Shown here: piece after piece, positions 35,452-48,192 of the stretch
How the letters are laid out: every line of letters starts with the position of its first letter
How positions within the stretch are numbered: the stretch's first letter is position 1
Assembly (NCBI RefSeq): GCF_947331435.1
Contig: NZ_CAMZOF010000003.1
Location: 248,001 to 312,000, forward strand
Direction of reading: 5' to 3'
Length of the DNA stretch: 64,000 nt
Source: Pelagibius sp. Alg239-R121
GTDB lineage: Bacteria; Pseudomonadota; Alphaproteobacteria; Kiloniellales; Kiloniellaceae
Position numbers and translations under genes: made by a program
Notes under the pieces: model-generated
Seen by the model: only the letters and a program-made list of their open reading frames with translations
What the model was told of the DNA's origin: nothing
Databases searched by the model: none

Positions 35452-36147
35452 TTAATGCACACCTACGTTAAAAGACGGTTTTTCGATTACGGAAGCGGTT
35501 GACGACGGCATGATCGTCTTGCGTCGGCCCGAGATCAGTCGAGCGTCTATATATTCCCATAGTTTCGTGATTTCGCTTGCCGCGCGCGCCGCCTTGGAAA
35601 CCTCCATGACGGTGCGGCCGTCAATCATGCTGGCGGCAAAATCGGCCCGGTGATGGATGATGACCGGCGCCACTGTTCCGTGCTGCGACAGGGCGCAAGC
35701 GGCATCCGACGTCATGCGAGCACGGGGAGTGGCCGCGTTGATAACGAAGATCAACGGCTTGCCTAAATTCTCGACCAGTTCGACCGTGGCGCCGGCTGCA
35801 CGCAGATCATGCGGACTGGGGCGGGTCGGGATGATAATCAGATCGGAGACGTGGACCACATCGGCGATGGTGTCGGTGATTGCCGGTGGCGTGTCTACTA
35901 CGAGAAGTTTGATCCCCGCGTCGCGCATGCGCTCGATATCCGCGGCAAGGCGCGAGACATATGTGCTGACAAAAACGGGCGTCTCATCCTGTCGCTCATT
36001 CCACCAATCAGCCAGGCTGCCTTGAGGGTCGGTGTCGACCAGCGCTACGGGACCCGCACCCATCTTCTGAGCCTGAACGGCTATATGGCCTGCCAGGGTC
36101 GTCTTGCCCGAGCCGCCCTTTTGGGAGGATATCGCCAACACTCGCAT
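35452..36147 (-). CDS. ParA/MinD-family ATPase without adjacent ParB
   Basis: A deviant Walker A ATPase of 231 residues. KGGSGKTT at 10-17 has the signature lysine (Lys10) and the P-loop Lys15; DTDPQGSLADWW follows at 38-49 and LLVVDTPP near 83-90. It lacks the extra N-terminal DNA-binding domain of plasmid ParA. Such solitary ParAs position non-DNA cargo (chemoreceptor clusters, carboxysomes, polar factors) or act on the chromosome. No ParB-like gene is adjacent; instead the partner-like gene follows within 13 bases. AAAGGAG lies 11 bases before the ATG. This is not the usual chromosomal parAB locus. Confidence 0.88.
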   Translation of the reverse strand: MRVLAISSQKGGSGKTTLAGHIAVQAQKMGAGPVALVDTDPQGSLADWWNERQDETPVFVSTYVSRLAADIERMRDAGIKLLVVDTPPAITDTIADVVHVSDLIIIPTRPSPHDLRAAGATVELVENLGKPLIFVINAATPRARMTSDAACALSQHGTVAPVIIHHRADFAASMIDGRTVMEVSKAARAASEITKLWEYIDARLISGRRKTIMPSSTASVIEKPSFNVGVH

Positions 36148-37011
36148 TTATCTCTTGCTCCTTTGTCGTACGGCCCCTGATAGGGCCCGCCTACGCAATC
36201 GGGCCTGATGTCCTAATGGCGCCGAATCAGCTGCATGGTTTTACGAACTCGTGTCAGTCGGGAAGCCTTTTTCTAGTCGGATGGTGGCTTCGCTCCCTTA
36301 TTGACTGGCTTGCCTCAACAACCTAAGCAAGAGCTCTTAACAAGGTGTTACCGCGAGATTAATAGCAGAATCTTCAGGAGTAAAAGAAGCTAAAAATGTA
36401 GATAAATTTATATATAATCGAACTAAAGTAATAGTATAGTATGATATGAAATTCAATTATATTTCAATAGTTGATGGTTAAATTCCATTGTATGGCACAA
36501 GAAATTGAAGTGATATAGAATTATTGCGTTATGATTAGAGTTGTTTTTAGAGGTTATGTGTTTTTTGAGAGTTGTTTTGTGCCCCCAGATGCATTTTTAC
36601 ATACTATCGATCTAACAAGAACTGCATCCGTGAGGTAGAAACCGGAGTGGCGAAAGGTTCAAAATAGCGGATGATGCTGCAAGAGAATTCTTCTGGGGAT
36701 AGAAATTTCGTCAGATTCAGAGAATTGACGGGAGCGTCGATATCTCAAGGATCCGGTCTCACGCGCAATTATTCGATTGAACGCAAACGTTCTTGACGGA
36801 AACGGTCTGGAAGTATGCTGCGAGGGGAGGTCCTGGTCGGACGGAATCGCCTTGGGCGATCTATCGTATAGGTGAATCTACTCTAACCATATGAGGTGAA
36901 GTGGAATCACGTGCTTTGACAAGTCCGAGATATGGAGCCGACAAGCCTTGAACCGTTTGGTCGGAGTATTAATTGAGAGCTATTCAGGTGAACGAGAACG
37001 AACGGGCGGGA
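36148..37011. other. Long intergenic region with an AT-rich island
   Basis: 864 bases without a credible gene. From about 36330 to 36600 the sequence is conspicuously AT-rich; 36361-36540 has 45 G+C in 180 bases (25%), against well over 50% in the flanks. No tRNA, integrase or IS end is seen. The right half is closer to the normal composition but not coding. A 6-bp inverted repeat GAAGCC/GGCTTC (36262-36291) lies between the ParA start and the island. The island may be a remnant, a centromere-like site or a regulatory region. Confidence 0.6.
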
Positions 37012-37269
37012 CTATTTCGCGTCTGAAAACAGAGCTTTCATGTAGGCGTGTTGGATGTCGTTGATATGGCGGGCGATATCGGCAAGATCCTGGCCGATTC
37101 GTTCGGCCATCTGCAGATTTTCATCGATGAAGAGGTCGGTTGGTTCGGCCCAACGCTGACACATATGTATCAAGGCACGGTATGCAGCGCGCTCGTGCGG
37201 TTTGTCACCGCGACCCAGCTCCTGAACTTTCTCGAGAATAAACTCGAGGCTCTCTTCCGAATTAAGCAT
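37012..37269 (-). CDS. 85-residue helical protein, paralogue of the ParA-partner C-terminal domain
   Basis: Entirely collinear with the C-terminal domain of the protein encoded at 34893-35438: ESLEFILEKVQELGRGDKPH and RWAEPTDLFIDENLQMAERI are shared nearly unchanged, and 68 of 85 positions are identical. The start Met aligns with an internal Met of the longer protein. All-helical, acidic/basic, no membrane segment. Possibly a competitor, co-oligomer or the ancestral form of the ParA partner. An operator-like palindrome lies about 47 bases upstream of the start. Function unknown. Confidence 0.8.
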   Translation of the reverse strand: MLNSEESLEFILEKVQELGRGDKPHERAAYRALIHMCQRWAEPTDLFIDENLQMAERIGQDLADIARHINDIQHAYMKALFSDAK

Positions 37270-37315
37270 CTTGGTTCCCGCCCCGCTATACTTACCAAGG
37301 TTTTAAGCCTTCATA

Positions 37316-37332
37316 GTAAACACTTGGTTTAC
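37316..37332. promoter_or_regulatory. Operator-like palindrome upstream of the 85-residue gene
   Basis: GTAAAC and GTTTAC form a perfect 6-bp inverted repeat with a 5-base spacer in the 235-base gap between this small gene and the end of ligA. It would be close to the promoter of the small gene. No regulator is identified. Confidence 0.4.
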
Positions 37333-37504
37333 GGAGCCCCGTGAGAACCAAAAACACGGAGTTATTATGGATTTTTTGCAGATGAAAGTTGTAGAGATTA
37401 CGCAACCTCTTCCCCAGAGCTGTCTTCTATTCGAAGAAACCCTCTCACGCCAAGCATCCTGCGATTTTATTGCCTGGGCGATGGGGCATGTTCCAGTCTC
37501 CGCT

Positions 37505-41322
<3,818 letters not shown>

Positions 41323-41352
41323 CTGGCCGGAACCTTAGTGCGTCTTCGAGTT

Positions 41353-42225
41353 CTAGATGACGGAATTCCATACCCTGGAAATCCAGGAACCTTCAGCCTC
41401 TTCCGGCCGCAGATCCTCACCGGTCAGCAAAGCATAGCTGTCTACGTACCATTCGCTGCCTGGGAAGTTATAGCCCAGTACAGATGCCGTCGCCTGTGCT
41501 TCGGTGATGACTCCAAGCGACATGTAGCACTCGACAAGCCGATGCAGGGCTTCGGGAACGTGCGTTGTGGTCTGGTAGTCTTCGATCACCTTGCGGAACC
41601 GGTTGATTGCAGCGAGGTATTCGCCGCGATTCAGATAGTAACGGCCGATTTCCATGTGCTTGCCCGCAAGATGGTCGCGGGCAAGGTCAATTTTCAATTC
41701 AGCATCGCGGGCATATTTGGTCTCGGGAAAACGCCGGACCACTTCATCAAGGGAATCGAGTGCCTGCCGGGTCGTTTTCTGATCCCGGGCAACATCGGAG
41801 ATCTGTTCATAGAAGCTGATCGCCTTAAGATAATAGGCGTAGGCGATGTCTTTGTTACCCGGGTGAAGTTGGATGAAGCGGTCGAGCGTGTTGATCGCAT
41901 CGTCGTATTTGTTGTCCTGGTAGAAGGCGTAGGCCGCCATCAGCTGCGCTTTGGACGCCCAGACGGAATAGGGATGCTGGCGTTCGACCTCGTCGTAGAG
42001 TCGGGCCGCTTCGTCGAAGTTCGACTGCAGCAACTGGTCGGTAGCACCGTTGTAAAGCTCTTCGACCGGCTGTTCGATATAGGGCTCTTCATCGTCAGAA
42101 CTGCAACCGGCGGCAAGGCCCAGGATTCCCAGCGCCGCGAAAACGTGGATTGCTGTTCTGCGCCATGGGCTGCGAGAGCTAGCGGCAGCGCTTGGGTGCG
42201 ACAACTCGAATAGTGCTTGTTTCAT
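41353..42225 (-). CDS. bamD: Outer-membrane assembly lipoprotein BamD
   Basis: Essential lipoprotein of the beta-barrel assembly machine. A lipobox (LAAGC) places the lipidated Cys at residue 41 after a long N-region. The remainder is TPR-like: YNGATDQLLQSNFDEAARLY, YAFYQDNKYDDAINTLDRF, and YLNRGEYLAAINRFRKVIED. 290 residues, slightly longer than E. coli BamD because of the signal region. Its end lies 30 bases before the recN start and it should be cotranscribed with recN and ligA. Confidence 0.95.
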   Translation of the reverse strand: MKQALFELSHPSAAASSRSPWRRTAIHVFAALGILGLAAGCSSDDEEPYIEQPVEELYNGATDQLLQSNFDEAARLYDEVERQHPYSVWASKAQLMAAYAFYQDNKYDDAINTLDRFIQLHPGNKDIAYAYYLKAISFYEQISDVARDQKTTRQALDSLDEVVRRFPETKYARDAELKIDLARDHLAGKHMEIGRYYLNRGEYLAAINRFRKVIEDYQTTTHVPEALHRLVECYMSLGVITEAQATASVLGYNFPGSEWYVDSYALLTGEDLRPEEAEGSWISRVWNSVI

Positions 42226-42251
42226 GCGTCCCTAAAGTCTGATCGATTTGC

Positions 42252-42299
42252 TTAGAGCATTCAAACTACGTCAAACATGACGCCGTATGAATGCTCTAA
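42252..42299. repeat. Composite intergenic palindrome (TTAGAGCAT type)
   Basis: A perfect 12-bp inverted repeat (TTAGAGCATTCA / TGAATGCTCTAA) encloses a second perfect hairpin (CGTCA aaca TGACG) with 5-base asymmetric loops on each side. The outer ends resemble the TTAGAGCAT...ATGCTCTAA palindromic elements scattered between genes in many Alphaproteobacteria. This is the only copy I see in the window. It lies 27 bases upstream of the bamD start. Confidence 0.75.
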
Positions 42300-42375
42300 C
42301 GCTTTGAAGTAGAGCGGATTAGCGACATATAACCGGTTCAGATTAAGTGTCGTCCGCTGCTGAATCAAAGTGAAA

Positions 42376-42418
42376 CGTGAACCAGCCTCTTACCCAGTCT
42401 ATTTCAGGGAGGTTCACG
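42376..42418 (-). terminator. Inverted repeat, possible lpxC terminator
   Basis: CGTGAACC and GGTTCACG are perfect arms with a 27-base loop. On the minus strand the right arm is followed by TTTCACTTTGATT. It is about 195 bases after the lpxC stop. The large loop and interrupted T-run make the assignment tentative. Confidence 0.4.
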
Positions 42419-42612
42419 CTCCGCATTGTCCCAATCGAGAGCGACCGCGCTCCAGGCCCTCGTCAGGTCAACTAGGCGGACGACCGATATGCCTCATTCG
42501 TGACTATAATGCCAACAACCGAAGCTCTCAAGCGACGCGGATGTCTTTTGGGATTGTTTGGAGGAGTGTCTGTCGGCCGGACCGAGTGCCTTGTCAGGCT
42601 CAAGGAGACCTA

Positions 42613-43572
42613 TCAGGCTTGCGCGGCAACAGCGGGTTGAAGTCTTGCCGGCGCGGCGAGAGGGGGCATCAAATCGCTGTGGGTCATATCAACCCATTCC
42701 CAGGCACTTTCCTGTGCAAACAAAGACTTGATTAGACGCAACGTCAGGGCATGTCCGGCGCGAACACCGTGGAAATGCCCAATTATCGGGCCGCCGATCA
42801 GATAGAGATCACCGATTGAATCGAGGACTTTATGCCGGACGAACTCGTCATCGTACCGTAGGCCGCCTTCGTTCATGACCGTGTCACCGGAAATAACAAC
42901 TGCGTTATCCAGCGAACCGCCACGGGCAAGGCCAAGCTCAAGCAGCTTATCAAACTCCTGCAAAAAGCCGAAGGTCCGTGCGCGCGAGACTTCCCGCTTA
43001 AAGCTCGTTTGAGAGACCTCGACGAACCATTCCTGGCGGCCAACCGCCCGGCTGTCGAAATCGATCTCAAAGTTGATGGAAAAACCTTTGCCCGGTGCAA
43101 CGGATGCCGAGCGATGGCTCTCCGATGTTTCGACGTGTTCGATAATGCGAAGCGCCCGGCGTGGCGTATCTTGCTCAACAGTGCCGGCACATTCGATCAG
43201 GAAGACAAAGGGAGCTGCGCTGCCGTCCATGACGGGAACTTCAGCACCGTTCAGTTCGACAACGACATTGTCGATCTCGTAGCCGGCAAGCGCGGACATA
43301 AGATGTTCGATTGTGGCAATCTTGATGCCATCCTGTCCAACCAGCGTTGTGCATAGGGGCGTCTCGACAGCATTTTCCCAGCTTGCCTTGACTTCGTTAT
43401 TGCCGCCATTGATGTCGACGCGCCGAAATACAACACCGGTATTCGCCGGTGCCGGAAGCAAAGTCATGTTGATCTTGGCACCCGAATGGAGGCCGACTCC
43501 CGAGCAGTGAATGGAGTTTTTCAGGGTTTTTTGGCGAACAAACTCGCCGGAGATCCCGCTTTGACCTGTCAT
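42613..43572 (-). CDS. lpxC: UDP-3-O-acyl-N-acetylglucosamine deacetylase
   Basis: Zinc amidase committing UDP-sugar to lipid A synthesis. About 319 residues with zinc ligands in TIEHLMSAL (His) and HKVLDSIGDLYL (His and Asp), and the general base His in GHFHGVRAGHA. RQKTLKNSIHCSGVGLHSG is the family N-terminus, here after a 12-residue lead. A GTG nine bases upstream is an alternative start. It is separated from ftsZ by 555 bases and so likely has its own promoter. Confidence 0.96.
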   Translation of the reverse strand: MTGQSGISGEFVRQKTLKNSIHCSGVGLHSGAKINMTLLPAPANTGVVFRRVDINGGNNEVKASWENAVETPLCTTLVGQDGIKIATIEHLMSALAGYEIDNVVVELNGAEVPVMDGSAAPFVFLIECAGTVEQDTPRRALRIIEHVETSESHRSASVAPGKGFSINFEIDFDSRAVGRQEWFVEVSQTSFKREVSRARTFGFLQEFDKLLELGLARGGSLDNAVVISGDTVMNEGGLRYDDEFVRHKVLDSIGDLYLIGGPIIGHFHGVRAGHALTLRLIKSLFAQESAWEWVDMTHSDLMPPLAAPARLQPAVAAQA

Positions 43573-44127
43573 GATCTTCACTAACTATCCGCTTCCTGCG
43601 CTTGCCCGACGATCTTAATTCGGCAAACTCATGTTCAAACCAACCGTCTCAAGCTTTACGATCACTGCCGTATCGCTCGTTGCATCTTGCGTCGTGTTTT
43701 CTGAAATCCCCCCGGACCGAACGCATTAATAGACTTGCTTAACAACACAGTAAGTGGCCCCGTGCAGCAACTCAAATCACTCTTTGTTGCAATATGTTAC
43801 CGTTTGTAACGCGGTTTTATATTGCGATGCACAATAGGTTTGAACAGCGAGCCTTTCATTCGAACCAATGTGTCTGAACGGATCCATATCGCCGTAATTC
43901 ACAGCTGAGAGATTCTCTGAGATAGCTTCATAGCGTCTCAAAAACAGACCGCCACCGAAGAGCAGGAAGCGCTCGACAGTGGCGGTTTTTGCGTGGGTTG
44001 ACCTAAAGCAGTTTTAGATCAATGCCTTAGAGGTCAGGTTCGAAACCGTAACTCCTTGACGAAAGGCCTTGCCGTCGGAGCGACACGACGTCAAAGCCCC
44101 CTTGAGCTTCGCGACGAGAGCTGACCG
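43573..44127. other. Intergenic region between ftsZ and lpxC
   Basis: About 555 bases with no credible gene. Contains the ftsZ terminator hairpin (43948-43990), a GTTAC/GTAAC inverted repeat at 43796-43810 and, nearer lpxC, AT-rich stretches suitable for a promoter (43730-43830). Confidence 0.6.
43948..43990 (-). terminator. Terminator downstream of ftsZ
   Basis: ACCGCCAC / GTGGCGGT form a perfect 8-bp stem with an inner GAGC/GCTC stem. On the minus strand CTGTTTTTG follows; on the plus strand TTTTT follows too, so it could work in both directions. It lies about 140 bases past the ftsZ stop. Confidence 0.72.
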
Positions 44128-45870
44128 TCAGTTAGCCTGACGACGCAGAAACGCCGGAATGTCGAGCAGGTCTTCGTCTGTTTGCCTGGTCCCAATCCGT
44201 TCAGATGGATCCAGACCCGACAGCCTGGGCTGCTGACTTGACGTTCCTTGCAGGGTCGATGCCGGTGCAGAAACCGGTGCCGGCTGAGGCATCGGCGGCA
44301 TCGGAGTCGCCTGAGGTGCCGTCGCCGCTGGCAACTCCGGGCTTGCCGGGCGGGCAAGCGGAGAGAGGCTTTGGCTTGTCTGTGCCAATGGCTTTCCGGC
44401 ATTCAATGCCCTAGCGGCACCGGTCATCTTGGCGAACAGGCCCCTTGGGCGCTTTGGGGCTACCTTGGAGGTTTCTTCATCCACGCTGGCAGCAGGTGCC
44501 GTCCGGACCGCGGGCAGCTCCGGCATTGCTTCTGGTTCCGAAACCACTGTGGCCCTGGGCTCTTCAATTCGCACCGACGAAGCTTCCTCTGCAGTAACCG
44601 GCGCCGGGGCGATGAAGCTGTCCGTAACCGACTCGCGTTCTACCGGTTGTGGCACCGCGAAGTTTTCGACAGGTGCTTGCTCGGGCTCTTCGAACAACTG
44701 ACTTTCCAGCTCTGGCTCGTACTCTGCGACCTGCGCTGTTGCGGCAGCCGATGCAAAGGGAGCGCCCGAGACTGCCGGCATGGCGGCGACGGGTGCTGCT
44801 GCGATGGGTGCAGCAGCGGCAGGTTCCAGCGAAGCAGCCGGTGTTGATTCTGCACGAGCAGAAACCAGGCTGATCGCTGCCGGGCGTGGCGAGATCGCTT
44901 CGTCGACGTCGATGCCGGTTGCGACAACAGAGACCCGCATTTTGCCTTCCATTGTCGGTTCGAAGGTAGAGCCGAAGATGATGTTGGCGTCCGGGTCGAC
45001 TTCGTCGCGGATCCGGTTGGCGGCTTCGTCGACTTCGAACAGGGTGAGGTCTGGACCGCCGGTGATGTTGATCAGCACACCGCGTGCACCCTTCATGGAG
45101 ACTTCGTCCAGCAAAGGATTTGAGATCGCAGCTTCCGCTGCATCAATGGCACGAGTTTCGCCGTCGGCTTCGCCGGTGCCCATCATGGCCTTGCCCATTT
45201 CGGTCATGACGGCCCGGATATCAGCAAAGTCCAGGTTGATCAGACCTGGCATGACCATCAGATCGGTAACGCCGCTGACGCCGGCCTTCAGAACATCGTC
45301 CGCCATCTTGAAGGCGTCCGCGAAGGTTGTCTTTTCGTTTGCCACCCGGAAGAGGTTTTGGTTCGGAATGATGATCAGGGTGTCGACATACTGGGTCATG
45401 TCGTTGATGCCGGCTTCCGCGAGACGCATGCGGTGCACGCCCTCAAAGTGGAAGGGTTTGGTTACGACACCAACGGTCAGGATACCTGATTCCCGGGCTG
45501 CCCGGGCGATCACCGGTGCTGCGCCGGTACCAGTGCCACCGCCCATACCAGCGGTGATGAAGACCATATTCGAGCCTTCGAGGTGACCCAGGATTTCGTC
45601 CATGGCCTCCTCGGCAGCGGCCCGTCCGATGTCGGGACGGGAACCGGCACCCAGACCCTGGGTGATATTCCGGCCGAGCTGGATGCAGCGATCGCAGTTG
45701 GATCCGTTGATCGCCTGAGCGTCGGTGTTCGCAATCAGGAACTCCACGCCTTCCAGGTTGGATTGTATCATGTTGTTGACGGCGTTGCCGCCGGCTCCCC
45801 CGACACCGATAACGGTGATGCGGGGGGATAGGTCGGACTTTAATGTCGGTACATTCAAATTCAGCGTCAT
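44128..45870 (-). CDS. ftsZ: Cell division protein FtsZ
   Basis: Tubulin-like GTPase forming the Z-ring. 580 residues: [18 protein letters not shown] near the N-terminus, the tubulin signature [13 protein letters not shown] near 110, and a core ending near 330. A very long Pro/Ala/Glu-rich linker of about 240 residues follows and the conserved C-terminal peptide [11 protein letters not shown] binds FtsA and other partners. Long linkers are typical of Alphaproteobacteria. The start at 45870 has GGAGG about six bases upstream; an in-frame GTG overlaps that site and is not the start. Confidence 0.97.
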   Translation of the reverse strand: MTLNLNVPTLKSDLSPRITVIGVGGAGGNAVNNMIQSNLEGVEFLIANTDAQAINGSNCDRCIQLGRNITQGLGAGSRPDIGRAAAEEAMDEILGHLEGSNMVFITAGMGGGTGTGAAPVIARAARESGILTVGVVTKPFHFEGVHRMRLAEAGINDMTQYVDTLIIIPNQNLFRVANEKTTFADAFKMADDVLKAGVSGVTDLMVMPGLINLDFADIRAVMTEMGKAMMGTGEADGETRAIDAAEAAISNPLLDEVSMKGARGVLINITGGPDLTLFEVDEAANRIRDEVDPDANIIFGSTFEPTMEGKMRVSVVATGIDVDEAISPRPAAISLVSARAESTPAASLEPAAAAPIAAAPVAAMPAVSGAPFASAAATAQVAEYEPELESQLFEEPEQAPVENFAVPQPVERESVTDSFIAPAPVTAEEASSVRIEEPRATVVSEPEAMPELPAVRTAPAASVDEETSKVAPKRPRGLFAKMTGAARALNAGKPLAQTSQSLSPLARPASPELPAATAPQATPMPPMPQPAPVSAPASTLQGTSSQQPRLSGLDPSERIGTRQTDEDLLDIPAFLRRQAN

Positions 45871-45989
45871 TGTCGCCTCCACTTACCCACGCAATAGTTT
45901 GAGTCTGCTACTGTTTAACTTTGCCGCTCTGGCAGTCTGCTCTTCGTTCCGATACGGCCGGAACAGCCGTAGATACCGCTTTGCTTTCA

Positions 45990-47261
45990 CTAAAAATGCT
46001 CACGAAACCAATGGCCCATACGGCCCATCAGGTTTCCCGGTTCCTTGACTTGCTGAGGGACATCGAGGGGAACCGCGATGTCCGACGCGATGGCATATAG
46101 AAGGAGCCCAGCGCAGGTGGCATAAGCCGCACCTGCTGTGGCTTCTGCCAAGCCTGCAACACGTAGGGGCCGCCCGATGCGGACCTGCTTGTCGAGAATA
46201 AGTCCGGCCAGGTCTCCGATGCCGGAAAGCTGGCTTCCTCCGCCGGTCAGAACCACCCGGCGTCCGGCGATTTTGTCGAAACCGCTTGCCTCCAGGCGGG
46301 AGCGCACCAACTCGAAGGTTTCTTCGAGGCGCGGCTGGATAATGCCGACCAGCAACGACCGCGGAACCTGCTGCGTCGCGTTCTGTGCATCTTCGCCGAC
46401 CTGCGGCACGTCGATAACCTCGCGGTCATCTGCGGACGCGGCCAGTGCATGTCCGTACAGGGTTTTCATCCGCTCGGCGTGCACCAAGGGTGTCGAGAGC
46501 CCTCTGGCGATGTCGTTGGTGACATGCAGTCCGCCGATCGGAACAACGTCGGTGTAGATCACGTTGCCTTCGAAGAAGACGGCGATCGTCGTCGTGCCGC
46601 CGCCCAGGTCAATGACGGTCACGCCCAGATTCATCTCGTCTTCGACCAATGCCGACAAGCCGGCCGCGTAGGGTGAAACAACAAACCCGGCAATGTCCAA
46701 GTGGCAACGCCGGATGCAGGTCGCCAGATTACGCACGGCGCCGGCGGCGGCCGTGATGATGTGCATATGGACGCCAAGCTGTTCGCCGTGCATGCCGCGC
46801 GGGTCGCGGATGCCACGACTGCCGTCGATGCTGTATTCGGTCGGGATCGAATGGATCAACTGTCGTCCCGGCTCGGCGTGGCCGTTCGTGGTCTGAAGCT
46901 CCTGACCGTATTCCAGTGCGCGCCGAAGGTCTGCATCTCCGACCTCGTGGCCGTTAATCGACACCTCGACACCGACCGAGCTCGAAGCCGGATACCCGCC
47001 AGAGAGGTTGACCACAACGCGGTCGATGGTTTCGCCCGCCATCTGTTCGGCGGCATGAACGGCATTCAGGATGGAGGTTTCAAGCTCCTCCATATCGACA
47101 ACTGCGCCGGCCTTGAGGCCACGGCTTTCCTGCTGACCGATGCCGACGATCCGTGGACGCTGGTCCGTCTCGACCTTGGCGATGAAACAACAGACCTTGC
47201 TGCTGCCGACGTCCAGTGCGGCAACCAGGCCGTTGTGAATTTTATCCATTCGCTTGTTCAT
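45990..47261 (-). CDS. ftsA: Cell division protein FtsA
   Basis: Actin-like protein that anchors FtsZ to the membrane and links it to septal synthesis. About 423 residues with the actin-fold phosphate motifs (VAALDVGSSKVCCFIAKVE; VIDLGGGTTTIAVFFEG; VVLTGGGSQLSGI) and the 1C domain between them (INGHEVGDADL). The C-terminus GNLMGRMGHWFREHF is an amphipathic membrane-binding helix. The frame is open upstream into ftsQ; ATG 47261 or 47249 fits the family N-terminus. Confidence 0.95.
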   Translation of the reverse strand: MNKRMDKIHNGLVAALDVGSSKVCCFIAKVETDQRPRIVGIGQQESRGLKAGAVVDMEELETSILNAVHAAEQMAGETIDRVVVNLSGGYPASSSVGVEVSINGHEVGDADLRRALEYGQELQTTNGHAEPGRQLIHSIPTEYSIDGSRGIRDPRGMHGEQLGVHMHIITAAAGAVRNLATCIRRCHLDIAGFVVSPYAAGLSALVEDEMNLGVTVIDLGGGTTTIAVFFEGNVIYTDVVPIGGLHVTNDIARGLSTPLVHAERMKTLYGHALAASADDREVIDVPQVGEDAQNATQQVPRSLLVGIIQPRLEETFELVRSRLEASGFDKIAGRRVVLTGGGSQLSGIGDLAGLILDKQVRIGRPLRVAGLAEATAGAAYATCAGLLLYAIASDIAVPLDVPQQVKEPGNLMGRMGHWFREHF

Positions 47262-47322
47262 CGTTTGTCGACCAAAGGCGTGCTGTTGGTTGCTGTGCAG
47301 GGCTTTTGCGTTTTTCCGGTCA

Positions 47323-48192
47323 TCAGGTTTCTTCCCCGTTCCCGGAACGCTTTGTCTTAGGTTTTGTCTTTGAATTCGTGCGGACAACGAGGCGATCTGG
47401 CAGACGAAGATCGATCACCACGACGTCTCGCTCCAGGACACCTTGTTCGCGCTCGATCCTGGCGAGCTGCGCCCAGGCGCCGGCTGCATCGGTTTCGGGC
47501 AGTTGAACGTCGATCCCACCCTGAAGCCTCAGATTCCAGCGCCGGCCACTCACGCGAACGGCAGCGGTGACCAGTTCACGAAGGCGGGGCTCGCTGTCCA
47601 CCACGGCCAAGAGGGCAGCGGTGTGTTCCGGGGCGTCGGCACCAACCACAAGCGGAAGCTGGTTAAAGCGGTCTACCCGGACGTTGGGGATCAGATCACC
47701 GCTCTGATCAATAACCGCCGTGTTGCCTTCGTGCTGCCACAGTGCCAGCGGTTGACGCTCGACAATCCGCACGTAAACATCGCGGGGAAAGCGGCGCTCA
47801 ACAGCAGCGCTCTTCACCCAAGGTAGGGATTCGAGCTTCACCTTGGCCGCTTCCGGGTCGAAGGCAAGCATCGGGAAACCGCGTTTTACGCCAAGTGTTT
47901 TCAGCATCTGTTTGGCCGGTGTGCGGTTGCGACCTTCAACAAGAACGTCATCGACACCCAGGCCGGCATCGACGCTCATTGCGTAGAAGCCCTCGACCGC
48001 GGCATCCGCCTGTCGGCTGAACCAGCCGTCGATCGACAACCAGGAAACACCGCCGATAAAGGCGGTTGCTGCGAGCAGCATCCCGCCAATGCGTACACGC
48101 CGCCAGGTCAGCAGGTTTCGCTGCGGGCGCCGGGCGGGGCGACGGCTCTGTTTGGCTTTTTTACGGGCCTGCGGTTTGGCGTTGGGGTTCAT
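47323..48192 (-). CDS. ftsQ: Cell division protein FtsQ
   Basis: Bitopic division protein bridging early and late divisome members. 289 residues: Arg/Lys-rich cytoplasmic tail (about 1-35), one membrane segment (GMLLAATAFIGGVSWLSI), a POTRA domain (VDDVLVEGRNRTPAKQMLKT ... LPWVKSAAVERRFPRDVYVR) and the FtsQ beta domain. The C-terminal end is basic. The ATG overlaps the ddl stop as ATGA. Confidence 0.94.
   Translation of the reverse strand: MNPNAKPQARKKAKQSRRPARRPQRNLLTWRRVRIGGMLLAATAFIGGVSWLSIDGWFSRQADAAVEGFYAMSVDAGLGVDDVLVEGRNRTPAKQMLKTLGVKRGFPMLAFDPEAAKVKLESLPWVKSAAVERRFPRDVYVRIVERQPLALWQHEGNTAVIDQSGDLIPNVRVDRFNQLPLVVGADAPEHTAALLAVVDSEPRLRELVTAAVRVSGRRWNLRLQGGIDVQLPETDAAGAWAQLARIEREQGVLERDVVVIDLRLPDRLVVRTNSKTKPKTKRSGNGEET

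Larger units (their letters stand above)
42226..42612. other. Intergenic region between lpxC and bamD
   Basis: 387 bases without a gene. It holds the composite palindrome at 42252-42299 and a second inverted repeat at 42376-42418, and must contain the promoter of bamD-recN-ligA and the end of the lpxC transcript. Nothing else recognisable. Confidence 0.6.

Noticed and set aside
35452-36147. Considered as the chromosomal partition gene parA of a parAB pair
   Set aside because: No parB, gidA/gidB or parS-like motif nearby; the downstream gene is not ParB-like.
36148-37011. Considered as an insertion sequence or phage remnant
   Set aside because: No terminal inverted repeats, target duplication, transposase or integrase fragments could be seen; only base composition is unusual.
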